From Haliclona indistincta (taxonomy: Eukaryota > Porifera > Demospongiae > Haplosclerida > Chalinidae), in assembly GCA_964017065.1 (NCBI GenBank), contig OZ024784.1, positions 12,071,152-12,135,151 on the forward strand: 64,000 nt of DNA, given 5' to 3'. Made by a program: the position numbers and the translations under genes. Positions 33,501-41,856 of this stretch are shown one piece after another (position 1 is the stretch's first letter; each line of letters opens with the position of its first letter). A model generated the notes under the pieces. It searched no databases, was not told the DNA's origin, and saw only the letters and a list, made by a program, of their open reading frames with translations.

Positions 33501-36500
33501 AGTGGTCACGAGTCCAGGGGGAGCAACGCGTTAAAATGTCTCGAGCAACAGTTAAGGTCACGCGGCCGTAAAAGAACGCCTATCCCACGGGCTTGTACAA
33601 CCCAATGCCCCCCCCATTCGCATACTGGTAGCCACGCTCGGCCACCCTGTCTGTCACGCCTGACACTACTGCCACACCCACCTCACTTGCCACGCTCGGT
33701 CACTGAAACTGTCACGCATGATACAAACTGCCACGCTCGGCCACTCACACAGTCTGCCACGCTCGGCCAACAACAATACGGTCACAACTTACGGCGAAGT
33801 ATTGTAGAACGGGAACCCCAGTATCCATCTCTCCTCTGCCTCCTGCTGCAGGTCAAAGAGATCTACCAGCGTCACTCCCAGTATTCTCAGGAAGCAGCGG
33901 CAGGACGGTGAACCCTCTGTCATCAGGAACTCTCACCTCCCAGCCCAACCCCCTTCCACCAGCATCAGACTCCCAAGCTGACCCACTCTCGGGGTCCCAG
34001 GAGGCAGGTCTACACAGCAACGGACCGTACAATCCTGCGGCTCTCCTACCGCCACGCCTGGTGAAGAGGATTCTAAACTTAGAATTTGTAGAGATCGCTG
34101 ACATCTCTCCTAACGAGGCACCAGCAGCCTCTCCTGGTCACCCTCCCCCTCTGCCCAAGAAACCAATCCAGGACATCTCGCTATGGGTGGAGAAATTCTC
34201 GACCATGGCCGCTATTCTGACATCACGTTTTCCAGAGAAAGCGCCAGAACTGTTCATGTACATGGCAGCCATCGTGAGAGCAGAGCGTAACTATGGTGGG
34301 AATCGCTGGGTCCTCTACGACCGGTGTTATTGGAGGGAGGCCTTAGCCAACAAGTCGCTAGACTGGTCCCAGATGAACTCAAGACTCTATAGTGAGGCCT
34401 TCACTGGGTATGCCAAAGCCATCCCGAGGTGTACCCACTGTCTCCAGGACGACCATGTCTCAGCTGCATGCCCGCAAAACCCAACCAGGGGATGGTTCCC
34501 ATGGTTACCAGAGTCCAGCGTCCCACCACCTGGACCAACTCAACACCAGCAGCAAGAGAGGTGCAATCGCTTCAATGATGGAAGGTGCCGGAACACTGCC
34601 AACTCGTGCAAGTTCGTACATAAGTGCAAGGAGTGCTGGGGACCTCACCCGATTATTAGTTGCCCACGCAACAGTCAAGGCCGGACCAGGTCCCGGTCCC
34701 CCATCCAGCGCCGTCCTGCAGGAGGCCATGGGCGGAGCCAGTGAAGAACGGAGGAGCCGGATTGGGGAACGTAACTCAACTGACACATGTTTACTCCCTT
34801 GCTTATTCATTCAATAATCATGATGCGAATCGAAATCAAAAAAAAAAAAAAAAAAAAAGGGGGGGCAAGGACAGAAGGCGTGTCATTAGTAGGTAGATAG
34901 AATAACCGATCAGTACTAGGGTAATGTAAACTAGAACTCCACCCTATGGGTGTGACGGCTCATTTCATGCAGCCAACTAAAAGATAATTTTCTACCTCAC
35001 AGGTTGGTCACACCTGTACCCATACACTGCAGACCTGATGTGTTTAGATGCGGCACGGCCGCTGGTAGCAGTGACTACTCCAGAATTGTCGAGAATCCAC
35101 ACGCCGCTTAATATCCAGGAATGGTCCAGAACTCTTCAGAATCACCCGGACAAAGCATTCGGGAAGTACATCATCAAGGGCCTGGAGTGCGGGTTTAGAA
35201 TTGGGTTCAGGAGGAGTTCACAGCTTAGGGCAGCAACGTCCAATATGCGATCGGCATATATGCACCCGCAGGTCATATCAGACTATCTGAAGAAAGAGCT
35301 GTCACTGGAGAGAATGCTTGGCCCCTTTCACCCATCAACACCAGGTCTAGACGAAGTTCACACCAACCGCTTCGGAGTCATTCCCAAGGGCCATAATACA
35401 GGAAAGTGGCGTCTGATAACCGATCTATCTTACCCGCCGGGTCTGAGCGTCAACGATGGGATCGACTCGGATCTCTGCTCACTGTCTTATATAAAGGTTG
35501 ACCATGTAGCACAGATAGTATCCAACCTTGGGCGGGGAGCTCTGCTGGCAAAAGTGGACATAGAGTCGGCATATCGGCTCATCCCGGTCCACCCGGATGA
35601 TCGCCCACTTCAGGCAGTCCAATGGGAGGGTCAGATCTTCGTGGACCCTATGCTTCCATTTGGTCTATGTTCGGCACCAAAAATATTCAATGCAGTCGCC
35701 GACGCCTTTCAGTGGGTCGTAAAGCAGAGAGGAGTTTCGTATGTCCTACATTACCTGGATGATTACATAATCATCGGCCCCCCGCAATCCCCCTGTTGTC
35801 AACAGGACTTGGACACCCTACTACAAGCAGCGGCATCACTGGGCATCCCGATCGCTAAGCAAAAAACCGAAGGGCCCACAACAGAGCTGGTGTTCCTGGG
35901 GATCACGATAGACACGGTCAGGGGTGAACTACGCCTTCCGGAGGACAAACTGCGCAGACTCGAGGAATCACTAACGGAATGGGGAGATCGGAGAGTCTGC
36001 TCACGCAAAGAACTTGAATCCCTAATTGGTCACCTGAATCACGCAGGCAAGGTGGTCAGAGCTGGCCGGTCTTTCCTCCGGAGAATGCTCGACCTATTAC
36101 ACGGACGATCAAACCAGCACGTCTCAATTCCAATCCGCCTAAATTGCGATTTCCGGGCAGACTTGTTATGGTGGAGAAGCTTCGTCGCGGGATGGAATGG
36201 GACCTCATTCTTGGACTGTCCGGAGACACTCCCCAAAATACACGCCGCATCTGATGCATCAGGGCGTTGGGGTTGTGGGGCATGGTCACTACCACAATGG
36301 TTCCAGTGGGAGTGGTCAGAAGATACAAGGGACCTCCCAATCGCAGTGAAAGAGTTTATCCCAATCATCCTGGGTTGTGCAGTGTGGGGCTACCTGTGGG
36401 CAGGTCACTGCATCATATGGCATTGTGACAATCAAGCAGTAGTTGGTTGTCTGGAGTCCAGAACAAGCAAGAACCCCTTGCTCATGCATCTCATTCGCAA

Positions 36501-39500
36501 CATCACATTCATTGAGGCATATGGGGGGTTCCACGTACGACCAGTGTACATCTCAACGCGCGACAACCACCTAGCAGATGACCTCTCGCGTAACCGTCTC
36601 TCTTCTTTTCTCCTCAAGGTACCAGCAGAACTCCGGGACCCATGGCCCACACCAACCCCAGTGCAACTAGTCAACCTGTTCCTCAACAACGAGGCAGACT
36701 GGATATCTCTGCCCTGGCGCCGTCAGTTCAAACATACTTTGGACAGGGTCTGGCGAGCTCAACCAAGAGATCCTATGATGCGGCCTCGAAGCGATTTCAT
36801 CAGTTCTGCTGCCGCTACAATGTTCCTACCCCCTTTCCCATCTCAGAGCAGACCCTCTGTGCCTTCGCAGCCTACCTGGCCGATGCGAAACTAACTCCAA
36901 GTACTATTAAAGTATACCTAGCTGCAGTTCGTAATCTGCAGCTCTCTTTGGGGCTCCCCGACCCACGTGATCAGTCATCCCTTCCTATCTTAAAACGTGT
37001 TTTAACAGGTATTAGTAGACTTCAACTCACAACGCACAAACAGCCACCCAGACCACGCCTTCCAATTACAGGCCCATTACTGGCAAGAATCCACTCAGCG
37101 CTCACCAACACAGATAATCCGGAGAGACTATTGGTGTGGGCAGTATGCAGTCTGGCGTTCTTCGGATTTTTCAGACTGGGCGAACTGCTGTTGGAACGGC
37201 CAGATCAGTACAATCCCAGGTTACACCTGTCATGGGGCGACGTGGCAGTCGATGATTTCAATTCACCCACAATGCTCAAGATCCACCTGAAGCACTCAAA
37301 GTGCGACCAACTGGGGAAAGGTGTAGACGTGGTGGTAGGTGCCACTCATTCCCCAATCTGCCCAGTGACAGCAGTGCTAGACTACATTCGTCAGCGCCGG
37401 GATCCTCCAGGCCCCTTCTTCATCAGGCTCAACAAGCAACCGGTGAAGAAGGCCTGGTTTGTTCAACAGGTTCGCCAAGTCATCCAATCACTCGGCTTGC
37501 CCGAGCAGCACTATGCTGGTCATAGCTTTAGGATCGGGGCTGCCACATCTGCAGCCCTAGCAGGTATCGAGGACTCCACGATCCAAGCCCTAGGAAGATG
37601 GCAGAGTGCAGCGTTTCTCCAATACATTCGGTTACCCAAGGAACACCTGGCATGCCTCTCGAACAGACTTTCAGCAGCGGCCCTCCACCCCACAACCCCT
37701 GGTCAATCCCAACAGGAAACACTCTCAAGTTAACTCACACAGTTTCTTGCTGACAGCACCCAAGTACATTACTCACATTCACATTCTCTCTTGTATCGCC
37801 TATTTAATAATTAATTATATTCTAGTTGGGGCTTGGGGAACCTCAAAAATAACCCCTACCTACTTATATATACCTAGATACCTACCTATACCAATACGTT
37901 ATTTCTTGGGGGGTTATGCCCCTCCCAATCACACCTAAGGGAGGGGCACACACTAACGATCACTCCCTGACAACAGGTAACAGGAAGTGACTCATCTGGT
38001 TGTGTGATCATAAACATGCATGCAACTGGGTAAGGCGCAATGCATGTCTGTTCTTGACCCCTCATCAGGTTCAAGAACGATGATCACACAACTACCCAAG
38101 GCTGACCTGGTTCCTGCCAAACCGTGTAAAGAGATAAGTTCATAACATCAGTCATCACATGACCATTTATTGAGGGACTAAAGTTAAATGGAGTTTAATA
38201 TTATTAAACGTAGTTAACTAAGGAACCAGCGACAGTCAGCCACACCTCGATCAGCGAGCGAGGGTGGTACGTAGGCGTAACTAGCGTAGTCCACGAGGTG
38301 GTTGGCGCATGCGCGCTGAGCGAGCACATGCTTCATACCTGAGCTGACAGAGGGCCAACGTCGAAGGCAGCGAGACCTTGTCGTGTCCCACCATCCACCC
38401 CAGAAGCCACCTCGTCGTAACAGGCGGTTAAGAAATGTAGATTTAATTAGGAATCCACCCTTGAGGTGTGAAACCAGGTCAGAAGTTTGGGGGGTTATGC
38501 CCCTCCCAATCACACCTAAGGGAGGGGCACACACTAACGATCACTCCCTGACAACAGGTAACAGGAAGTGACTCATCTGGTTGTGTGATCATAAACATGC
38601 ATGCAACTGGGTAAGGCGCAATGCATGTCTGTTCTTGACCCCTCATCAGGTTCAAGAACGATGATCACACAACTACCCAAGGCTGACCTGGTTCCTGCCA
38701 AACCGTGTAAAGAGATAAGTTCATAACATCAGTCATCACATGACCATTTATTGAGGGACTAAAGTTAAATCAACACGATATCAACTTGCCAGAGAGCTTT
38801 TTGGTACTACGTGACTGCTACCGCCATTTTCTTGTGCAAAAGTCTTTGTTGAGTTTAAATATTTGAGGGGATGAGCATCCTTTGAAAATTTAACACTCAC
38901 AATTATTTCTCACTTGAAAATTCCTGTGTCTACGGTAGTTGATTTCATGGTAACTGTCTCTGTAGGAGTTAAAGTATCGTCATGAAGTTGTTCCTGTTGG
39001 GCTCATTAACCAGAGGGTTGGCATTAATAAACCAGCTGACACCATAGCAAGCCTGCTTACTCGAATGTGTCTACCCAGTGAAGTGGTTGAGGAAGGAAAG
39101 GCGATTAAAGTTGAGATACCACCTACTAGAGCAGGTTTGTGTGTTCATAGTATGTCCACATTAGTGTGTGACCTTTGCTGCAGATGTACTCCATTCATGT
39201 GATGTGATTGAAGATGTGGCCATTGCTTATGGTTTCAACAACATAGATAAGACCATTCCTAATACCAATTGTGTTGCACATCAGGTCAGCATTCTGCTGT
39301 TATCTTTAAAACTACATCTGTTGCTATCAGCTTCCAGTGAACAAGCTCTCGGATCAATTGAGATTAGAAGTAGCACTTGCTGGATTTACTGAAGTACTCA
39401 CTTTTGCTTTGGTAATAATGTCCCTGGTTGCACTGCTCTAATTCTCCTCCTCTCTACACAGTGCTCTAAAGATGATGTAGCAAGTAATTTGAAGAAGCAG

Positions 39501-40309
39501 ATAACAGATATTGGTGCTGTTCATATTAGTAATCCAAAGACACAAGAGTTTCAGGTCTAATAATTACCTTATACTCCTCACTCACCTTCACCTCTCTCAT
39601 GCAGGTAGCTCGTACGACTCTTCTTCCTGGTCTCCTTAAGACTGTGGCTGCCAATCGCAAGATGTCGCTTCCTCTGAAGATCTTTGAAATATCAGATGTG
39701 GTTCTTAAAGACTCAACCAAAGGTTGAACACAAGAGCTGATTTACTCTGCTTTTGCTTTTACTATTATTATTATTATCAGATGTTGGAGCAAGTAATCAC
39801 CGTCGGCTATGTGCTGTGTACTACAGCAAAACACCTGGTTTTGAGGTGAGCCATTGTACTGACTACATTATCTGGTCTGGCAGTCACTCTACAAGTTTAA
39901 CCAGAGTACACAATATGTTACTATCATCACACCATGTAGTCTTGTGTTAGTGTTTACTGTTGAACTGATGGACTATATAGCAGTACAATGCTATACAGCT
40001 CAAGAGTTGATGCTGTTCACAGGTCATTCATGGTCTACTGGATCGAGTAATGCAGGTTCTTGATGTCCCTTGCAACAAAGGTCCCAATGGCTACTGCATC
40101 AAGAAAGTGGACGGTACTAGTTTATAACATCTGCGCGTTGTGTTTATTTTGCTTTAGATTCTACATATTTTCCTGGCCGCTGTGCAGAGGTGTGTGTACA
40201 AGAGAAGGTGATTGGTCGACTAGGTGTTTTACATCCTGATGTCATCACAGCATTTGATCTCACTTTGCCAGTATCAGCTGTAGAAATTGACATTGAACAG
40301 TTTCTCTAA
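24542..40309 (+). CDS. FARSB: Phenylalanine--tRNA ligase, beta subunit (cytosolic)
   Basis: The beta subunit of the cytosolic (alpha-beta)2 enzyme charges tRNA-Phe. It holds the B3/B4 editing region and B5/B8 domains. The first exons read [34 protein letters not shown], then [20 protein letters not shown]. After an intron at 24967-31233 come [49 protein letters not shown] and [20 protein letters not shown]. After a second giant intron (32353-38965) come [48 protein letters not shown] and FPGRCAEV, ending VEIDIEQFL. All blocks are in family order. The gene spans 15.8 kb, and about 12.9 kb of that is the two giant introns. The stop is 377 bases before the desaturase start. Confidence 0.95.
25405..25727. 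repeat. Two-variant 17/18-bp minisatellite, about 17 units
   Basis: Units are aaggtagacagacagct (17 bp) or aaggtagacagacaggat (18 bp), mixed in a non-periodic order. Most copies are exact. It lies in FARSB intron 4. Confidence 0.93.
27095..27240. repeat. 39-bp tandem repeat, about 3.6 copies
   Basis: The unit agagactggtgtagacatag (plus agcagcacttgtagtggc) repeats with few changes, ending exactly at the target duplication of the foldback element. It keeps the minus-strand frame open because 39 is a multiple of three, giving a Leu/Gln/Ser-rich repeat. Confidence 0.9.
27246..27753. mobile_element. Foldback element with internal tandem repeats, copy 1
   Basis: A 508-bp near-perfect hairpin starts gggcgtattttactttagcc and ends in its complement. 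It is flanked by atagtttg on both sides (27238-27245, 27754-27761). Inside each arm is the motif ctaaacccaagacc followed by cttcgcctaac. The arm tips consist of tandem copies of gggagggtcttcctaactaa-type units meeting head to head near 27520. It splits the Mutator-like ORF. No coding potential. Confidence 0.92.
28268..28474 (-). pseudogene. PHD-finger fragment, transposon associated
   Basis: The frame encodes [20 protein letters not shown], then [15 protein letters not shown] and FICGIC. This matches the C4HC3 spacing of a PHD finger with the WYHxxC core. Upstream (28425-28607) is a very charged E/K/R-rich segment. PHD fingers often accompany the Mutator/YqaJ proteins of invertebrate transposons, and the relic of one lies just downstream on the same strand, so I infer one decayed element. 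Confidence 0.55.
28959..29249 (-). pseudogene. Unrecognised conserved-looking ORF upstream of the PHD fragment
   Basis: The 96-residue frame reads [40 protein letters not shown] and [17 protein letters not shown], with composition like a real protein and a Cys-rich end. It runs in the same direction as the PHD and Mutator-like pieces and may be the N-terminal part of the same element. I cannot name the family. Confidence 0.3.
29250..30650. other. FARSB intron DNA without recognised content
   Basis: AT-rich intron sequence. A patch at 29855-29935 with ccgtttacacacacccaatc and a related gtttacacatgag motif could be another degraded MITE, but I could not define both ends. Confidence 0.35.
30651..31051. 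mobile_element. MITE rich in gaacccgggttc-type motifs
   Basis: The left end aaggcctgtccgcactgac pairs with the complement of the right end gtcagtgcgaacacggcttt. The interior has many copies of a gggttgaacccggg palindromic core. About 400 bases, no meaningful ORF. It lies in FARSB intron 4, about 180 bases before the next exon. Confidence 0.75.
32991..33187 (+). repeat. Ngaro A1 repeat
   Basis: It starts ggagtttaatattattaaac and ends gacctt-gtcgtgt. It is repeated without visible change at 38190-38386 (A2). The first gag ATG is 20 bases after its end. Confidence 0.93.
33207..34744 (+). CDS. Ngaro gag-like ORF1, apparently interrupted by an intron
   Basis: The ATG at 33207 opens a short frame ([16 protein letters not shown]) that meets a strong donor, cag|gtatgag, at 33348/33349. 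A strong acceptor ctgctgcag ends at 33851, and splicing 33349-33851 joins the two frames in phase, giving about 344 residues to the stop at 34744. The C-terminal half has a CX2CX4HX4C zinc knuckle ([14 protein letters not shown]) and a CCCH-like finger (CNRFNDGRC...CKFVH), then an R/S-rich tail, all consistent with a nucleic-acid-binding Gag. Without the splice only the 3' frame, which has no ATG before 33907, is open. The skipped segment contains four copies of ccacgctcgg. Confidence 0.65.
34838..34866 (+). repeat. A21-G8 homopolymer pair between gag and pol
   Basis: 21 A followed by 8 G, about 95 bases after the gag stop and 170 before the RT start codon. Such a run is prone to slippage and also to sequencing error. 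Confidence 0.8.
35038..36894 (+). CDS. Ngaro reverse transcriptase-RNase H polyprotein
   Basis: A 618-residue open frame. The RT part has [59 protein letters not shown] and the active site [10 protein letters not shown]. The RNase H part follows, with [28 protein letters not shown] and [12 protein letters not shown]. This order and the L-DD variant are typical of DIRS/Ngaro RTs. The frame is open upstream of the ATG to about 34998, where a ctcacag acceptor-like site suggests that ORF2 may be translated after splicing. The 3' end overlaps the recombinase frame by 253 bases. Confidence 0.93.
   Translation: MCLDAARPLVAVTTPELSRIHTPLNIQEWSRTLQNHPDKAFGKYIIKGLECGFRIGFRRSSQLRAATSNMRSAYMHPQVISDYLKKELSLERMLGPFHPSTPGLDEVHTNRFGVIPKGHNTGKWRLITDLSYPPGLSVNDGIDSDLCSLSYIKVDHVAQIVSNLGRGALLAKVDIESAYRLIPVHPDDRPLQAVQWEGQIFVDPMLPFGLCSAPKIFNAVADAFQWVVKQRGVSYVLHYLDDYIIIGPPQSPCCQQDLDTLLQAAASLGIPIAKQKTEGPTTELVFLGITIDTVRGELRLPEDKLRRLEESLTEWGDRRVCSRKELESLIGHLNHAGKVVRAGRSFLRRMLDLLHGRSNQHVSIPIRLNCDFRADLLWWRSFVAGWNGTSFLDCPETLPKIHAASDASGRWGCGAWSLPQWFQWEWSEDTRDLPIAVKEFIPIILGCAVWGYLWAGHCIIWHCDNQAVVGCLESRTSKNPLLMHLIRNITFIEAYGGFHVRPVYISTRDNHLADDLSRNRLSSFLLKVPAELRDPWPTPTPVQLVNLFLNNEADWISLPWRRQFKHTLDRVWRAQPRDPMMRPRSDFISSAAATMFLPPFPSQSRPSVPSQPTWPMRN
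36642..37733 (+). CDS. Ngaro tyrosine recombinase
   Basis: A 363-residue frame with a SAM-like N-terminal core ([16 protein letters not shown]...[20 protein letters not shown]) and a phage-integrase catalytic domain. The first catalytic Arg is in [13 protein letters not shown], the H-x-x-R box is [15 protein letters not shown], the next position is Trp (LGRWQSAA), and the nucleophilic Tyr is in FLQYIRLP. All key residues are present and the frame is intact. The ATG at 36642 lies within the end of the RT ORF in another frame. Confidence 0.93.
   Translation: MAHTNPSATSQPVPQQRGRLDISALAPSVQTYFGQGLASSTKRSYDAASKRFHQFCCRYNVPTPFPISEQTLCAFAAYLADAKLTPSTIKVYLAAVRNLQLSLGLPDPRDQSSLPILKRVLTGISRLQLTTHKQPPRPRLPITGPLLARIHSALTNTDNPERLLVWAVCSLAFFGFFRLGELLLERPDQYNPRLHLSWGDVAVDDFNSPTMLKIHLKHSKCDQLGKGVDVVVGATHSPICPVTAVLDYIRQRRDPPGPFFIRLNKQPVKKAWFVQQVRQVIQSLGLPEQHYAGHSFRIGAATSAALAGIEDSTIQALGRWQSAAFLQYIRLPKEHLACLSNRLSAAALHPTTPGQSQQETLSS
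37906..38189 (+). repeat. Ngaro B1 repeat
   Basis: It starts ttggggggttatgcccctcc and ends at aaagttaaat, and is repeated at 38487-38770 (B2). It contains nested palindromes, including gttgtgtgatcat paired with atgatcacacaac. Confidence 0.93.
38190..38386 (+). repeat. Ngaro A2 repeat
   Basis: Second copy of the A repeat, directly after B1, identical to 32991-33187 by eye. Confidence 0.93.
38487..38770 (+). repeat. Ngaro B2 repeat, right end of the element
   Basis: Second copy of the B repeat; host intron sequence resumes after aaagttaaat at 38770. Confidence 0.93.
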
Positions 40310-40605
40310 TAATACAGTCGATTGTAGCTGTGATTTTCATTTTAACGTATTCATTGTCTACTCTGTTGGTGGTATAAAAGTGTACACAGTGTATGTTACA
40401 CACGTGATTATCTTTAGTCGTACCACGGTGCACACGAGATCGTGCAAGCTACTTGCAAACTGGCGCCACATCAACTGTTCGCTGCTTGTTGCTTGCGCAA
40501 TTACTTGTTCGCATTGATCTCTCGCTGGCAGCTACGAGGCTCCAAAGACTAATTATCACCACACGACAAAACGTAGACTGACTTCATTCGCTAGCTGGGC
40601 AGGCG

Positions 40606-40661
40606 GTGAGTACGGCATCCTATTGTTAAAATAATTATGATGTAATACTGTCTCCTTGCAG
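40606..40661 (+). other. Likely 5' UTR intron of the desaturase gene
   Basis: A gcg|gtgagtac donor and ccttgcag acceptor bracket 56 bases just before a cagcagcag run and the start codon. The upstream segment 40310-40605 should hold the promoter. Confidence 0.5.
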
Positions 40662-40686
40662 CAGCAGCAGCAGCACTAACCTCGCA

Positions 40687-41655
40687 ATGCCTCCTGGAGC
40701 AGAAGATATTGAACCAGTAGGTGACAATGAACAAATAGTAGTGCCTGCAACGGACAAACTCAAACGTAGCTCCTTTGGCTTGTTGGCACCGATTGTGTGG
40801 ATCAATGTGGCAAAGTTTGTTGTCATTCATTTTCTGGCTATTTGTGGAGTAGTGGTTTTTCCATTTGCTAAGTGGCAAACATGGGTATTCTTTGTGTTCC
40901 TCAAGATTCTTAGTAATCTTGGTGTCACTGCAGGAGCTCACCGACTTTGGTCTCACAAATCGTACAAAGCAACTTTACCGTACAAGATCATGGTGATGTT
41001 TTTCAATTGCATTTCTTTTCAAAACTCGATCTACGTTTGGACAAGAGACCATCGTGTGCATCACAAGTTTACTGAGACTGACGCAGATCCTCACAATGCA
41101 AGGAGAGGATTCTTCTTCGCTCACATTGGCTGGCTGATGATGAAGAAGCATCCAGATGTCATAAGAAAAGGAAGAGCCATTGACATGTCAGATATTGAAC
41201 AAGACTCTGTTGCCATGTTTCAACATCGTAACTACTATGTTCTTGGAGTGATAGCTAGTGTTATTCTACCAACTTCAATTCCTTGGTGCTTGTGGGGTGA
41301 AAATGGCCTCTACAGCTACCTAACGTGTGGAATTCTTCGCTATGTGTTAACATTGCACGATGCTTGGCTGGTAAATAGTGCAGCTCATCTTTGGGGAAGT
41401 AGACCATACAGCAAAGACATCAATCCAGCTGAAAACTATCTTGTAAGCCTACTTGCTATAGGTGAAGGATGGCACAACTACCATCACACCTTTCCTTATG
41501 ATTATGCTGCCAGTGAATGGGGTCCGAACCTTAACCTCACAACCTGTTTTATTGACTTTTGTGCTTTTCTTGGGCTTGTCTACGACCGGAAGCAAGTATC
41601 GTCTGCATCTATTGATCGTGTTCGTAGAAGGAAAGGAGATTTATCACCGGAATAG
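40687..41655 (+). CDS. SCD: Acyl-CoA delta-9 (stearoyl-CoA) desaturase
   Basis: An ER membrane di-iron enzyme that introduces a delta-9 double bond into acyl-CoA. A single 322-residue exon carries the three histidine boxes: HRLWSH, HRVHH and the C-terminal HNYHH, plus the fourth ligand region NSAAHLWG. Four hydrophobic membrane spans are visible (for example FVVIHFLAICGVVVFPF). DADPHN, FFFAHIGWL and INPAENYLVSLLAIGEGWHN are family hallmarks. The length is near that of vertebrate SCD (about 355) with a shorter N-terminus. The coding part has no intron, unlike its neighbours. Confidence 0.94.
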   Translation: MPPGAEDIEPVGDNEQIVVPATDKLKRSSFGLLAPIVWINVAKFVVIHFLAICGVVVFPFAKWQTWVFFVFLKILSNLGVTAGAHRLWSHKSYKATLPYKIMVMFFNCISFQNSIYVWTRDHRVHHKFTETDADPHNARRGFFFAHIGWLMMKKHPDVIRKGRAIDMSDIEQDSVAMFQHRNYYVLGVIASVILPTSIPWCLWGENGLYSYLTCGILRYVLTLHDAWLVNSAAHLWGSRPYSKDINPAENYLVSLLAIGEGWHNYHHTFPYDYAASEWGPNLNLTTCFIDFCAFLGLVYDRKQVSSASIDRVRRRKGDLSPE

Positions 41656-41856
41656 AGTACATTTAGCTTGCATTTGTGTAAACACACTGTAATAAATTAT
41701 AAACACACTGTCTGTATAATTATATAGATAAATCAAAGTTTTGTCGTAAATTGGGTTAAAATAGTGACCTGTGATGCATTATCTAGGCTTAACATAATTC
41801 ATAGATCTACAAAAATAACAATAGTTACTTAATTTATAGAGTGAACTCTGTATTCA

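Larger units (their letters stand above)
32991..38770 (+). mobile_element. Ngaro-type (DIRS order) tyrosine-recombinase retrotransposon, structurally complete
   Basis: Terminal organisation is A1 (32991-33187), internal ORFs, B1 (37906-38189), A2 (38190-38386), about 100 bases, B2 (38487-38770). This is the split direct repeat layout of Ngaro elements, which integrate through a circular intermediate with a tyrosine recombinase rather than an integrase. A1 and A2 (197 bp) and B1 and B2 (284 bp) appear identical by eye. Three ORFs follow in order: gag-like, RT-RNase H, and recombinase. GC content and codon use differ visibly from the AT-rich host. The whole unit lies in a FARSB intron in the same orientation as that gene. 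Confidence 0.93.

Noticed and set aside
33456..33911. 151-residue frame inside the retrotransposon
   Set aside because: It lies in the inferred gag intron, is Cys/His/Pro-rich because of the ccacgctcgg repeats, and its end is out of frame with the zinc-knuckle part.
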